A DNA stretch of 64,000 nt from JAYPAN01 sp038123715. Lineage in GTDB: Bacteria > Pseudomonadota > Alphaproteobacteria > RS24. The notes under the pieces were generated by a model. The model worked only from the letters and a program-made list of their open reading frames with translations. It did not search any database and was not told where the DNA came from. Where the stretch lies: positions 54,813 to 118,812 of the forward strand of contig JAYPAN010000003.1 of NCBI GenBank assembly GCA_038123715.1, written 5' to 3'. Below, one piece after another: positions 25,684 through 35,188 of the stretch; within the stretch, counting starts at the first letter, position 1; each line of letters opens with the position of its first letter. The translations under genes were made by a program, and so were the position numbers.

Positions 25684-26624
25684 TGAATACGCTGCTGATT
25701 GCCGAACACAATAACGCAACTCTGGCCGATGCGACCGTGAAAGCGGTCAACGCGGCTGCACAAATGGATGGTGACTTGCATATTCTGGTCGCCGGTGAAG
25801 GCTGCGCCACCGTCGCTGACCAAGCCGCCAAACTTGATGGTGTCGGCAAAGTTTTGCTGGCCGATGACGGGCAATACGCCAAACAATTGGCCGAGCCAAT
25901 GGCCGCATTGGTGGTTTCGCTGGCCGATTCTTATGCGACGATTGCCTCGCCCGCCTCAACCAATGGCAAGAATTTCATGCCGCGCATTGCCGCTTTGCTC
26001 GATTGCTCGCAAGTGTCGGATATTATTGCCGTGCATGACGCCAATACATTTGAGCGCCCGATTTATGCTGGTAATGCCATTCAGACCGTGCGCGTCAATG
26101 AAGCGAAAAAAGCGATTACCATTCGCGCCACGGCCTTCCCGGCTGCCGGTGAGGGCGGCAGCGCGGCGATTGAAACCGTCGCCAATGCCGATAATCCCGG
26201 CCTGTCCGAGTTTATCGGCGAGGAATTGACCAAATCCGACCGCCCCGAACTGACATCGGCGAAAATCGTGATTTCCGGCGGGCGCGGCATGCAATCGGGC
26301 GATAATTTCCCGATGCTGGAAAAAGTCGCCGACAAGCTGGGCGCGGCTATGGGCGCCTCGCGCGCCGCTGTCGATGCGGGTTTTGTGCCGAATGATTATC
26401 AGGTCGGGCAGACCGGCAAGGTTGTCGCGCCTGAGCTTTATATTGCCGTTGGTATTTCCGGTGCGATTCAGCATTTGGCTGGCATGAAGGATTCCAAAGT
26501 TATCGTTGCCATCAATAAGGATGAAGAGGCACCGATTTTTCAGGTTGCCGATTACGGGCTGGTCGCTGATTTATTCGCCGCCGTGCCGGAGCTTGAAGAA
26601 GAGCTTGACAAAGCTGGCCTCTAA
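25683..26624 (+). CDS. etfA: Electron transfer flavoprotein, alpha subunit
   Basis: A 313-residue protein. The C-terminal FAD-binding domain has [58 protein letters not shown] and [12 protein letters not shown], all diagnostic of EtfA. It forms the FAD-carrying heterodimer with EtfB. Its start overlaps etfB by one base, and hbd follows after 51 bp on the same strand. Confidence 0.96.
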   Translation: MNTLLIAEHNNATLADATVKAVNAAAQMDGDLHILVAGEGCATVADQAAKLDGVGKVLLADDGQYAKQLAEPMAALVVSLADSYATIASPASTNGKNFMPRIAALLDCSQVSDIIAVHDANTFERPIYAGNAIQTVRVNEAKKAITIRATAFPAAGEGGSAAIETVANADNPGLSEFIGEELTKSDRPELTSAKIVISGGRGMQSGDNFPMLEKVADKLGAAMGASRAAVDAGFVPNDYQVGQTGKVVAPELYIAVGISGAIQHLAGMKDSKVIVAINKDEEAPIFQVADYGLVADLFAAVPELEEELDKAGL

Positions 26625-26675
26625 ACGAAAATCTGTGCCAGTGCTGTCGGCGCTGGCATAAGCGAGGGGCAAAAT

Positions 26676-27554
26676 ATGGCGATAAGCCAGACAATAGGCA
26701 TTATTGGTGCCGGACAAATGGGCAGCGGAATTGCCCATGTCTTTGCGCTGGCCGGTTATCAAGTCTTGCTCAATGATGTGTCGCAGGAGCGCATTGAAGC
26801 CGGTATCGCCACAATCAGCGGCAATCTGGCGCGCCAGACCGCGTCAGGGCGGGTCGAAGAAACCGCGCGTGACGCCGCGCTGGAGCGTCTTGCGCCGGCC
26901 GCCAGCCTGAACACTATGGAAAATGCCGATTTAGTGATTGAGGCCGCCAGCGAAAATGAAACGATAAAGCTGGATATTTTGCGCGAAGTCAGCGCCATTT
27001 TGAAACCCGACGCGCTGATTGCCTCCAATACCTCATCCCTGTCGATTACAAGACTGGCCGCCGCGACGGACAGGCCGGAAAAGTTTATCGGCATGCATTT
27101 CATGAATCCGGTTCCGGTGATGGAGCTGGTGGAAATCATTCGCGGCATTGCCACGGATGACGCCACTTTTGAGCAAATTGTCGCGATTGTCGAGACATTG
27201 GGCAAAACCTCCTGCGTGGCGGAAGATTTCCCCGCCTTTATCGTCAACCGGATTTTGCTGCCGATGATTAACGAAGCGGTTTATGCGCTTTATGAAGGCG
27301 TTGGCGGGGTGGAGAGCATAGACAAAGCCATGCGGTTGGGCGCCAATCACCGCATGGGGCCGTTTGAATTGGCCGATTTTATCGGGCTGGATACTTGTCT
27401 CAGCATTATGCAAGTGCTGTATGACGGGCTGGGCGACAGCAAATACCGCCCCTGCCCGCTTTTGGTCAAATATGTCGAGGCCGGTTGGCTGGGGCGCAAA
27501 ACCGGTCGCGGCTTTTACGATTATAGCGGCGACGCGCCGGTCGCTACGCGCTGA
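26676..27554 (+). CDS. hbd: 3-hydroxybutyryl-CoA dehydrogenase
   Basis: A 292-residue protein of normal length. The NAD fold is [21 protein letters not shown], followed by [13 protein letters not shown], the catalytic His in [18 protein letters not shown], and the C-terminal [20 protein letters not shown]. It interconverts acetoacetyl-CoA and 3-hydroxybutyryl-CoA. It completes the etfBA-hbd block common in Alphaproteobacteria. The last 34 bp overlap the convergent thioredoxin-like gene. Confidence 0.92.
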   Translation: MAISQTIGIIGAGQMGSGIAHVFALAGYQVLLNDVSQERIEAGIATISGNLARQTASGRVEETARDAALERLAPAASLNTMENADLVIEAASENETIKLDILREVSAILKPDALIASNTSSLSITRLAAATDRPEKFIGMHFMNPVPVMELVEIIRGIATDDATFEQIVAIVETLGKTSCVAEDFPAFIVNRILLPMINEAVYALYEGVGGVESIDKAMRLGANHRMGPFELADFIGLDTCLSIMQVLYDGLGDSKYRPCPLLVKYVEAGWLGRKTGRGFYDYSGDAPVATR

Positions 27555-28201
27555 GCATCAAGCAGATTGGCAATCAGCCTTTGCACGGAAGGCGCGTTCC
27601 AATCAGCCTCACCGGCCAATCTTCCGATTTCGTGTCCTTTTGCATCAATCACCAAAGTCGTCGGCAGACCGATAAGACCGGCATTGCGGGCTGATTTGTA
27701 GCTGCCATCATGGGCATGGGTGAGATGGGTAATGCCAAGCTCAGCCAAAAACTTGGCGGGGCGGTCAATTTTGCCGCGATCGAGCGACAGAGCCACCACC
27801 CGCACGGGGCTGTCGGCAAAATGGGCTTGCAAAGCGTCCAATTGCGGCATTTCCTTGCGGCAGGGCGCGCACCATGTCGCCCAGAAATTCAGCACCACAA
27901 TCTCACTGGCAAAAGCCTCCAAACCGGTTGTGCGACCATCCGTCAGTGTGAAGGACATTGCCGGTAAGGGACGCGGTTGCGGATGCAGAATAAAATTCTC
28001 CGGCAAATTGGTTGGCATGTCGCCCGATAGGGCAGGCGCATCCATGGCATTGGCTTGGGCATCTGGCGACTTGCCTTTGCCCGTCTCGTTCAGGTAGAAG
28101 GTCAGAACACCGAGGGCGCAAAATGCGAGCAGCAGGGCGCGAACAGGTGTAAGATGTTTGGCGTTTTTGAAAAATGCCGATTTTGGCACGGGTGAAGGCA
28201 C
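27521..28201 (-). CDS. TlpA-family thiol:disulfide reductase
   Basis: A 226-residue protein from a GTG start with AGGAGAG just upstream. An N-terminal membrane anchor ([16 protein letters not shown]) is followed by a periplasmic thioredoxin fold: [19 protein letters not shown] with CXXC, and the cis-Pro in [12 protein letters not shown]. TlpA-type proteins reduce thiols in cytochrome c or oxidase maturation. The start is divergent from argH, 28 bp away, and its 3' end overlaps hbd by 34 bp. Confidence 0.88.
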   Translation of the reverse strand: MPSPVPKSAFFKNAKHLTPVRALLLAFCALGVLTFYLNETGKGKSPDAQANAMDAPALSGDMPTNLPENFILHPQPRPLPAMSFTLTDGRTTGLEAFASEIVVLNFWATWCAPCRKEMPQLDALQAHFADSPVRVVALSLDRGKIDRPAKFLAELGITHLTHAHDGSYKSARNAGLIGLPTTLVIDAKGHEIGRLAGEADWNAPSVQRLIANLLDAQRVATGASPL

Positions 28202-28229
28202 AGCTCTCTCCTGACTTGTGGAGTGATAA

Positions 28230-29618
28230 ATGAGTAATCGTATGTGGGGCGGCCGGTTTGGTGGCGGCCCTGCCGATATAATGGAAGAAATTAACGCATC
28301 CATCGGATTTGACCAGCGCCTATTCGCGCAGGACATTCGGGGGTCGCTGGCGCATTGTGCCATGCTCAAGCAGCGCGGCATTATCGGCACTGATGATGCG
28401 GATGCCATTATGGCCGGGCTGAATGACATATTGGCGGAAATAGAAGCCGGACATTTTGCCTTTAGCCGCGCGCTGGAAGATATTCACATGAATATCGAGG
28501 CGCGGCTGACCGAGCTGGTCGGGCCTGCTGCCGGTCGGCTGCATACGGCGCGTTCGCGCAATGACCAGGTAGCGACCGATTTCCGGCTCTATCTGCGCGA
28601 TATGATTGACCATTTAAGCGAACAGATAAACGCGCTAATGCAGGTTTTGGTGGACAAGGCCGACACGCATGCCGCCGCCATCATGCCCGGCTTCACCCAT
28701 TTGCAACCGGCGCAGCCCGTGACTTTCGGCCATCATTTGCTGGCCTATGTGGAAATGCTGTCGCGCGATAATGGGCGGCTGCAAGATGCGCGCAAAAGGC
28801 TGAATGAAAGCCCGCTTGGTGCGGCTGCGCTGGCTGGCACATCTTTCCCGATTGACCGGCACATGACCGCCAAAGCGCTCGGTTTTGACCAACCGACCGG
28901 CAATTCGATGGACAGCGTGTCGGCGCGTGATTTTGCGCTTGAAACCCTGTCGGCGGCGGCGATTTGCGCCACGCATTTATCGCGTTTAGCCGAAGAAATT
29001 GTCATCTTTGCGTCATCCGGTTTCGACTTTTTCACCCTGCCCGATGCGTTTTCGACCGGTTCATCCATCATGCCGCAAAAGCGCAATCCGGACGCCGCAG
29101 AGCTTATTCGCGCCAAAACCGGTCGGATATTGGGCGCGCTGACCGGGCTGATGGTGGTGATGAAAGGTCTGCCTTTGGCCTATTCCAAAGACATGCAGGA
29201 AGACAAGGAAGGCACATTTGACGCGCTCGACAGCCTGTCACTGGCGCTGGCCGCCATGACCGGCATGATGGCCGCGCTGGAGGCCGATACAGACGCCATG
29301 CAAGCGGCAGCCGAAGCCGGTTTTTCAACCGCCACCGATTTAGCCGACTGGCTGGTGCGGGTCGCTGATTTGCCGTTTCGCGAAGCGCATCATGTTACCG
29401 GCGCGCTGGTGGCACTGGCCGAGAAAAACGCATGCGGGCTGGCTGAGATATCATTGGCCGATATGCAGGCGGTCGAGCCGCGCATCACGGATGATATTTT
29501 TTCCGTGCTGAGTGTTGAAAACTCAGTCGCCAGCCGCACCAGTCATGGCGGCACAGCACCGGATAATGTGCGCGCCATGGTCGCATATTGGCGCGACCGG
29601 CTGGGAGATGGGTCATGA
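28230..29618 (+). CDS. argH: Argininosuccinate lyase
   Basis: A 462-residue protein of standard ArgH length. [20 protein letters not shown] is the usual N-terminus, [13 protein letters not shown] is the first conserved block, and [12 protein letters not shown] is the fumarase/lyase signature with the catalytic Ser. It makes arginine and fumarate from argininosuccinate. Its final bases overlap the lptM start (ATGA), so argH-lptM-lysA are translationally coupled. Confidence 0.97.
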   Translation: MSNRMWGGRFGGGPADIMEEINASIGFDQRLFAQDIRGSLAHCAMLKQRGIIGTDDADAIMAGLNDILAEIEAGHFAFSRALEDIHMNIEARLTELVGPAAGRLHTARSRNDQVATDFRLYLRDMIDHLSEQINALMQVLVDKADTHAAAIMPGFTHLQPAQPVTFGHHLLAYVEMLSRDNGRLQDARKRLNESPLGAAALAGTSFPIDRHMTAKALGFDQPTGNSMDSVSARDFALETLSAAAICATHLSRLAEEIVIFASSGFDFFTLPDAFSTGSSIMPQKRNPDAAELIRAKTGRILGALTGLMVVMKGLPLAYSKDMQEDKEGTFDALDSLSLALAAMTGMMAALEADTDAMQAAAEAGFSTATDLADWLVRVADLPFREAHHVTGALVALAEKNACGLAEISLADMQAVEPRITDDIFSVLSVENSVASRTSHGGTAPDNVRAMVAYWRDRLGDGS

Positions 29619-29761
29619 GGCGCTTGCGCGATGTGTTTACCGCATTAACCCTATTTGCCGTGCTGGCTGCGCTGCCCGCTTGCGGCAAGCGCGGCGCGCT
29701 GAAATTGCCCTATCTGAGCGACGCAATAGCGGCTGCACATATGGCGGAAGGGCAAGGCTGA
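29615..29761 (+). CDS. lptM: Small lipoprotein, LptM/YifL-like
   Basis: A 48-residue gene. A short signal peptide ([13 protein letters not shown]) ends in a lipobox with Cys23, then GKRGALKLP, the CG(x)KGxLxxP pattern of LptM/YifL lipoproteins. In E. coli LptM helps LptD mature in the LPS export machine. The place between argH and lysA is the conserved position for this lipoprotein, which supports the call. It overlaps argH by 4 bp and lysA by one base (TGATG). Confidence 0.8.
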   Translation: MRRLRDVFTALTLFAVLAALPACGKRGALKLPYLSDAIAAAHMAEGQG

Positions 29762-31026
29762 TGGACTTCTTCACCTATCACAATGGCGCGCTGCATGCGG
29801 AAAATGTCGCCGTGGCCGATATTGCCGAGGCTGTCGGCACACCGTTTTTTTGCTACAGCCGCGCCACGCTGGAGCATCATTACAAAGTGCTGGACAATGC
29901 GCTTGCCGATGCCGGTCTGAGCGACAGGCTGATTTGCTATTCGGTCAAAGCCAATTCCAATTTGGCGGTTATCAATACGCTGGCGCAGCTTGGCTCCGGC
30001 GCTGATATTGTGTCACAGGGCGAATTGGTGCGGGCTTTGCGCGCCGGTATCGCGGCAGACAAAATTGTCTTTTCCGGTGTTGGCAAAACCGCCGATGAAA
30101 TGCGCGCCGCGCTTGAGGCGGGTATTGCTCAATTCAATGTCGAAAGCGTCAATGAGATTGACATGCTCGACGCGGTGGCCTGTGCTATGGGCAAAACCGC
30201 CAAAATCGCTTTGCGCGTCAATCCTGATATTGATGCTGGCACGCATGAAAAAATCTCCACCGGCAAGGCGGAAAACAAGTTTGGTATTGCTTGGGAAGAA
30301 GCCGAGGCGGCCTATGCCCATGCTGGCAGCTTAACCGGCATTGATGTGTGCGGCATTGACATTCACATTGGCAGCCAAATCACCGATTTGGCGCCATTTC
30401 GCGCGGCGTTTGAAAAAACCGCCCAATTGCTGACGCGGCTACGCGCGGCTGGGCATAAGATAACGCGGCTTGACTTGGGCGGCGGGCTGGGCGTGCCTTA
30501 TGACAAAACCGGCAATGACGCGCCGCCCGACCCGGCGGCCTATGCGGCGCTGATTGGGGAATTATTTGCCGATGCGGGCTGTCAAATCATGCTTGAGCCG
30601 GGTCGCCTGATTGCTGCCAATGCCGGGATTCTGGTCGGCTCGGTTGTCCGCAGCAAATATGGTCGGGCGAAAAATTTCATGATTATTGATGCTGCCATGA
30701 CCGAATTGCTGCGCCCCACGCTTTATGGCGCGCATCATCATATTGCGCCGGTGCGCGACAGCACGGGCGACAATCGCGCATGGGATATTGTCGGGCCGGT
30801 TTGCGAAAGCGGCGATTTTCTTGGCCTCGCCCGCGATTTGCCGGAACTGGCAGAAGGTGATTTGCTGGCCGTGTTTACCGCCGGCGCTTATGGGGCGTCG
30901 CTCGGCTCGCAATATAATACCCGCGCACCGGCGCCGGAGATATTGGTTGATGGCGATAATTTCCACATTGTCCGCCGCCGCCCCGATTATGACGATATGC
31001 TAAAGCTGGAATCCCTGCCCGAATAG
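29761..31026 (+). CDS. lysA: Diaminopimelate decarboxylase
   Basis: A 421-residue protein. The PLP Lys is in CYSVKANSNLAVI, and HIGSQ, LDLGGGLGVPY, MLEPGRLIAANAG and VGPVCESGDFL (active-site Cys from the partner subunit) are all present. It decarboxylates meso-diaminopimelate to lysine. The start at the lptM stop (TGATG) is preferred over a frame extending into argH. Confidence 0.96.
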   Translation: MDFFTYHNGALHAENVAVADIAEAVGTPFFCYSRATLEHHYKVLDNALADAGLSDRLICYSVKANSNLAVINTLAQLGSGADIVSQGELVRALRAGIAADKIVFSGVGKTADEMRAALEAGIAQFNVESVNEIDMLDAVACAMGKTAKIALRVNPDIDAGTHEKISTGKAENKFGIAWEEAEAAYAHAGSLTGIDVCGIDIHIGSQITDLAPFRAAFEKTAQLLTRLRAAGHKITRLDLGGGLGVPYDKTGNDAPPDPAAYAALIGELFADAGCQIMLEPGRLIAANAGILVGSVVRSKYGRAKNFMIIDAAMTELLRPTLYGAHHHIAPVRDSTGDNRAWDIVGPVCESGDFLGLARDLPELAEGDLLAVFTAGAYGASLGSQYNTRAPAPEILVDGDNFHIVRRRPDYDDMLKLESLPE

Positions 31027-31062
31027 CGCATAATAGGGCAAAGCGCTTTTGCGGGAGAGAAA

Positions 31063-31737
31063 ATGATCCGGCTTGAAAATGTCAGTTTGCGATATCAGGA
31101 CGGCCCCGATGTGCTGCAAGATATCAGCCTTGAGCTGGAGGAGGGGTCGTTTCATTTCCTTTCCGGCCCGTCCGGTGCGGGAAAAACCTCGCTCTTGCGG
31201 CTGATTTTTCTCGCGCACCGGCCAAGCGCCGGTCGGGTTTTTCTGCTCGACAAAGATGTCAGCCGGATGAAGCGCAAGCAACTTGCCCTGATGCGGCGTC
31301 AACTCGGCGTTGTGTTTCAAGATTTCAGGCTGATTGACCATTTATCGGTTTATGACAATGTGACCCTGCCCTTGCGTATTGCCGGTGTGCGTGAAGCCAA
31401 TTATCGCGCCAATGCGATTGAATTGCTGGAATGGGTCGGGCTGGGTCATCAGCTCAAGGCGCATCCCGCCACATTGTCGGGCGGCGAGCAACAACGCGCG
31501 GCCATTGCCCGTTCGGTCATTACCCGCCCGCAAATTATTATTGCCGATGAGCCGACCGGCAATGTTGACCCGGATATGGGCGTTCGGCTGATACGCCTGT
31601 TCAACGAATTGAATAAAATGGGGACGACATTGCTGATTGCCACCCATGACGCACAATTATGGCAGCATTTCCCGCACCCGCGCCTGCATCTGGAAAATCA
31701 TCATATCAGCATGTTCGGTGCCGAGGTGGCGCAATGA
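31063..31737 (+). CDS. ftsE: Cell division ABC transporter ATPase FtsE
   Basis: A 224-residue ABC ATPase. Walker A GPSGAGKTSLLRLI, the FtsE-typical VFQDFRLIDHLSVYDNV, signature LSGGEQQRAAIARS and Walker B IIIADEPTGNVDPD are complete. With FtsX it controls peptidoglycan hydrolase activation at the septum. It overlaps ftsX by 4 bp (ATGA). GGGAGAG lies upstream of its start. Confidence 0.93.
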   Translation: MIRLENVSLRYQDGPDVLQDISLELEEGSFHFLSGPSGAGKTSLLRLIFLAHRPSAGRVFLLDKDVSRMKRKQLALMRRQLGVVFQDFRLIDHLSVYDNVTLPLRIAGVREANYRANAIELLEWVGLGHQLKAHPATLSGGEQQRAAIARSVITRPQIIIADEPTGNVDPDMGVRLIRLFNELNKMGTTLLIATHDAQLWQHFPHPRLHLENHHISMFGAEVAQ

Positions 31738-32612
31738 GCCAGACCGCACCAGACCCGCTTGACGGCCATCGCCCGGCCGCTATTTTGCCGCCGCGCAATC
31801 TGGCCGGGCCGGCTTTGGTGGCGGTGACGATGGTCATGTCATTTCTGGCGTGTCTGGCGCTTGGCAACAGCCTGCTGGCAAATCAAGCCGCCGAGCGTTG
31901 GCTGGCGCGCGCCACAAGTGCGGTGAGCGTGCAGATTGTTGAGACGCGGGCGCAAACGGCGGATGAGCAATTGCCGGTCGTCTTGCGGGTGATTGACGCC
32001 ATGCCCGGCATTGCCTCGGTGCGGGTTCTCGAAAAGCCGGAACTTATCGGCCTGCTGGAGCCTTGGCTGGGCAGCGGCAATGTCGGCGATGATTTGCCCC
32101 TGCCCGTGCTGATTGAAATCCATCCGGATGCCAGCGGTGATTTTCCCGCCGACGCGCTGTCAGTGGAATTGCAATCAGTCGCGCCCGGCGCGCGGCTCGA
32201 CACGCATGGCAAATGGCGGCAAACGCTGGAAGGCGCAGCGCGGGCGCTGAATTTTTTCGCCGCCCTTGTCTTGACTATGGTGACATTGGCGACCGGCACG
32301 GTGATTTTATTTGCCACCCGCGCCGGATTGCTCGCCAATCAGGAAATCCTTGATGTGCTGCACCAGATTGGCGCGCATGACAGCTATATTTCGCGCCGCT
32401 TTGAAGGCCATTTTGTCCGCCTCACCCTGCTGGCCGCTTTATCCGGCACTTTGGCGGCCTGCCTGTTTTTCTATCTGTTTGGCACAATTCTGCCCGATGC
32501 GCGCAATAGCGATTTATATATTTGGCTGTTGCCCGTGCCACTCGGCGCGGTTTTTCTGAGCTGGCAGGTCACCCGCCACCATGTCGTCCGCAATTTGCGC
32601 GCGCGATTATAA
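31734..32612 (+). CDS. ftsX: Cell division protein FtsX (ABC permease)
   Basis: A 292-residue protein. The start at MSQTAPDP overlaps ftsE by 4 bp. A first membrane segment (LVAVTMVMSFLACLALG) is followed by a periplasmic loop, then three C-terminal membrane segments (FFAALVLTMVTLATGTVILFA, LTLLAALSGTLAACLFFYL, IWLLPVPLGAVFLSW) as in FtsX. EILDVLHQIGAHDSYISRRF is the conserved coupling region. Confidence 0.9.
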   Translation: MSQTAPDPLDGHRPAAILPPRNLAGPALVAVTMVMSFLACLALGNSLLANQAAERWLARATSAVSVQIVETRAQTADEQLPVVLRVIDAMPGIASVRVLEKPELIGLLEPWLGSGNVGDDLPLPVLIEIHPDASGDFPADALSVELQSVAPGARLDTHGKWRQTLEGAARALNFFAALVLTMVTLATGTVILFATRAGLLANQEILDVLHQIGAHDSYISRRFEGHFVRLTLLAALSGTLAACLFFYLFGTILPDARNSDLYIWLLPVPLGAVFLSWQVTRHHVVRNLRARL

Positions 32613-32631
32613 AGGCGCATGAAGAACCACT

Positions 32632-33252
32632 ATGTCACGCTTTGACCCGCCACCGGAAACCCTCCAGAGCCGCAAGCTGAAACAGAGCCTTGCCGGTGTG
32701 GCGATAAGCGGTCTGGCGCTGTTCATTGTGTTTTTTATTGTCTTTGCCAATAATCTGCCGCGTCCGCCCGAAAATGTGCCAAAGGCTGATGGCATTGTGG
32801 TCTTTACCGGCACGGCCAATGAAAGAATGATTGTCGGCATGGAATTGCTGCACGCAAATAAAGGCCAGCGATTGCTGATTTCCGGCGTTTATGAAGACCA
32901 GTCCTTTGAGACAATTTTGGCACAAGTGCCGGATATTCGGGATGCGGTTGCCTGCTGTATCGACCTCGACCCGCGCGCCACCAATACGGTGCAAAATGCC
33001 GCGCAGACAGCAATTTGGGCGCAAGTGCATGACTTTAATTCGCTGATTATTGTTACCAGCGCTCATCATGTGCCGCGCGCCTTTCTTGAAATGCGCCGCG
33101 CCATGCCGACCATGCGCCTGTCGGCTTGGCCTGTGGTTCCGGCCAATGTGAAGCTGGAAGCATGGTGGCGATACCCCGGCACGTTTTCGCTTTTGCTGGG
33201 CGAATATGTTCGCTACCTCTATGCGCTGGCTGGCCTTCCCGGCAGTGACTGA
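32632..33252 (+). CDS. YdcF/SanA-family (DUF218) membrane-anchored protein
   Basis: A 206-residue protein. An N-terminal anchor (LAGVAISGLALFIVFFIVFA) precedes the DUF218 core: DGIVVFTGTANERMIVGMEL, RLLISGVYED, DPRATNTVQNAAQTA and SLIIVTSAHHVPRAFLEMRR. Relatives are linked to envelope integrity. It follows ftsX by 19 bp and is probably in the same transcript. A lysophosphatidic acid acyltransferase gene often found next in this order is absent. Confidence 0.85.
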   Translation: MSRFDPPPETLQSRKLKQSLAGVAISGLALFIVFFIVFANNLPRPPENVPKADGIVVFTGTANERMIVGMELLHANKGQRLLISGVYEDQSFETILAQVPDIRDAVACCIDLDPRATNTVQNAAQTAIWAQVHDFNSLIIVTSAHHVPRAFLEMRRAMPTMRLSAWPVVPANVKLEAWWRYPGTFSLLLGEYVRYLYALAGLPGSD

Positions 33253-33266
33253 CAGGTGATGCAAGC

Positions 33267-34265
33267 GTGCGCGTAACACAGGACAATAAGACAGACCGGC
33301 AAGCAAGCCCGCAAAGCCGCTGGCTGCTGGTCGCGCCTTTTTTGGGGCTGGCCGGATTATTCGGCGTCTATTTCGGCTTTTGGCATTTTGCCGGACAAAA
33401 AGTGCTGGCGGTTTTGCAGGAAAATGGCACGCAATGGGAACAGGCCAAGGCTTCCGGCTTTCCGGCGCGGCTGACACTGGATATTGACCGACCCGCTTGG
33501 GCTGATGAGACAATGCGCTGGCAAAATGATGCGCTGCGTCTGACCGTCATGCCGTGGCGTCCCAATCATGCCGTGCTGGATATGAAAGGCGCGCACAAGA
33601 TTGCCCTGCCGCGGGGCGATATCACCATCCGCCATGCCGGCAATATGGCCAGCGCCGTTGTCGATTTGACCGGCCCGTTGCGGCTGGCTTTCGAATTACA
33701 AAAACCCGATGCCCGATTTGCTTTTGGTGGAACCGGCATCACCATGTGGGCTGACAGTTTTGCCGCCTTTTTGCGCCGCCGGATTGATGCGCCGAGCAAT
33801 GACGGCGCACCGCGCTATGACATGGCACTGCGCGGGCGCAATTTGGTGATTGACGATAATGCGCCTTTGCCGCGTTTTGACATGCAGCTCGACATTCCGG
33901 CCGCCATGCTGGGCGGCATGGAGAATATCGCGCAATTTTCAGGCCAGCAGATCGGGGTGGAAAAGCTGACGCTGGAGCGCCGCAATGTCACCCTGCTCGG
34001 CAAGGGTGTATTGCGTTTTGGCGCAGACGGGCTGATGGCCGGCCAGCTTGATTTCGATGTCGTTAATCTGGTCGCTTTGCTGGAAACGCTGGAGGAGTTT
34101 GGTCTGGCCGACCGGCGCGAGCGCAAACGTCTGTTGTTTTTGGCCGGACTGGCTTCTGCCCTGACCGGCAAGACCGGCGACCGGTTATCTGTGCCGCTTA
34201 TCTTCAAAAATGGCCGCAGCATGATAGGCCCGCTGGATATTGGTTCCGCGCCGCGCTGGCGTTAA
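33267..34265 (+). CDS. DUF2125 protein
   Basis: A 332-residue protein from a GTG start. A single N-terminal membrane segment (WLLVAPFLGLAGLFGVYFGFW) is followed by a beta-rich periplasmic domain (GQKVLAVLQENGTQWEQAK, LTVMPWRPNHAVL, GADGLMAGQLDFDV). The pattern fits the alphaproteobacterial DUF2125 family; the role is unknown, though the fold suggests lipid-handling or envelope function. It shares its TTAA stop with the convergent prephenate dehydrogenase gene. Confidence 0.8.
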   Translation: MRVTQDNKTDRQASPQSRWLLVAPFLGLAGLFGVYFGFWHFAGQKVLAVLQENGTQWEQAKASGFPARLTLDIDRPAWADETMRWQNDALRLTVMPWRPNHAVLDMKGAHKIALPRGDITIRHAGNMASAVVDLTGPLRLAFELQKPDARFAFGGTGITMWADSFAAFLRRRIDAPSNDGAPRYDMALRGRNLVIDDNAPLPRFDMQLDIPAAMLGGMENIAQFSGQQIGVEKLTLERRNVTLLGKGVLRFGADGLMAGQLDFDVVNLVALLETLEEFGLADRRERKRLLFLAGLASALTGKTGDRLSVPLIFKNGRSMIGPLDIGSAPRWR

Positions 34266-35188
34266 TCAGTTTCGCTGGCGTCGCGCTGGTCGCGCCCGAA
34301 ATTGGGCAGGTCAACATCTTGTCCGGCTTCAATAATGCTGCGCCGGATGGAGCGCGTGGTGGTGAATGTGTTTTCCAAATAATCACCATCACCGTGCCGA
34401 ATGGCGCGCTGCAAAACGGTCAGGTCTTCGCTGAAACGCCCCAGCATTTCCAGCACGGCCTCTTTGTTTTGCAGAAAAATATCGCGCCACATAATCGGGT
34501 CGGAGGCGGCGATACGGGTGAAATCGCGGAAACCGCTGGCCGAGTATTTAATCACCGCGCTGCGTGTGTCATTTTCAAGCTGCGCCGCCGTGCCGACGAT
34601 ATTATAGGCAATCAGATGCGGTAAATGGCTGGTAATGGCCAGCACCAAATCATGATGGCCGGCATCCATAAACTCAACCTCGCTGCCCATTTGCCGCCAT
34701 AAATTGGCAATGGTTTCTACCGCATAAAGATTGGCGTCACCTTCCGGCGTCAAAATGCACCAGCGTCCCTCAAATAATTCGGCAAAACCGGCATCGGGGC
34801 CGGATTGCTCCGTGCCGGCAATCGGATGACCCGGCACCAAATGAACACGGTCTTGCAATAATGGCTTTATGTCGCCAATCACCCCCGCCTTGACCGAGCC
34901 GACATCAGTGATAATCGCGCCGTCTTTCAAAGTCGGCACTATTTTTTCGGCCAGCGCCTTAATCGCGCTGAGTGGCGTGTTGAAAAACACAATATCGGCC
35001 TCGGCACAGGCGGCTTCCGGCGTATCATGCACGCTATCCACAAAACCCAAAGCCGCCGCACGCGCGCGGGTTTTCTCCGAGCGCGCATAGCCCGACACAT
35101 GCGCCGCCAGCCCATATTTTTTGAAAGCATGGCCGAGCGAGGAGCCGATAAGACCCAAGCCCAAAAGCGCGATAATTGGCTGGCTCAT
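34262..35188 (-). CDS. tyrC: Prephenate (cyclohexadienyl) dehydrogenase
   Basis: A 308-residue protein. NAD(P) motif IALLGLGLIGSSLGHAF, VFFNTPLSAI, IITDVGSVKAG, and the catalytic His with the substrate loop PGHPIAGTEQSG. DLVLAITSHLPHLIAYNIV is the dimer helix. It converts prephenate (or arogenate) for tyrosine synthesis. The start overlaps the hisC stop by 4 bp, and the two follow a chorismate mutase gene, so the operon carries tyrosine/phenylalanine steps. Confidence 0.92.
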   Translation of the reverse strand: MSQPIIALLGLGLIGSSLGHAFKKYGLAAHVSGYARSEKTRARAAALGFVDSVHDTPEAACAEADIVFFNTPLSAIKALAEKIVPTLKDGAIITDVGSVKAGVIGDIKPLLQDRVHLVPGHPIAGTEQSGPDAGFAELFEGRWCILTPEGDANLYAVETIANLWRQMGSEVEFMDAGHHDLVLAITSHLPHLIAYNIVGTAAQLENDTRSAVIKYSASGFRDFTRIAASDPIMWRDIFLQNKEAVLEMLGRFSEDLTVLQRAIRHGDGDYLENTFTTTRSIRRSIIEAGQDVDLPNFGRDQRDASETD

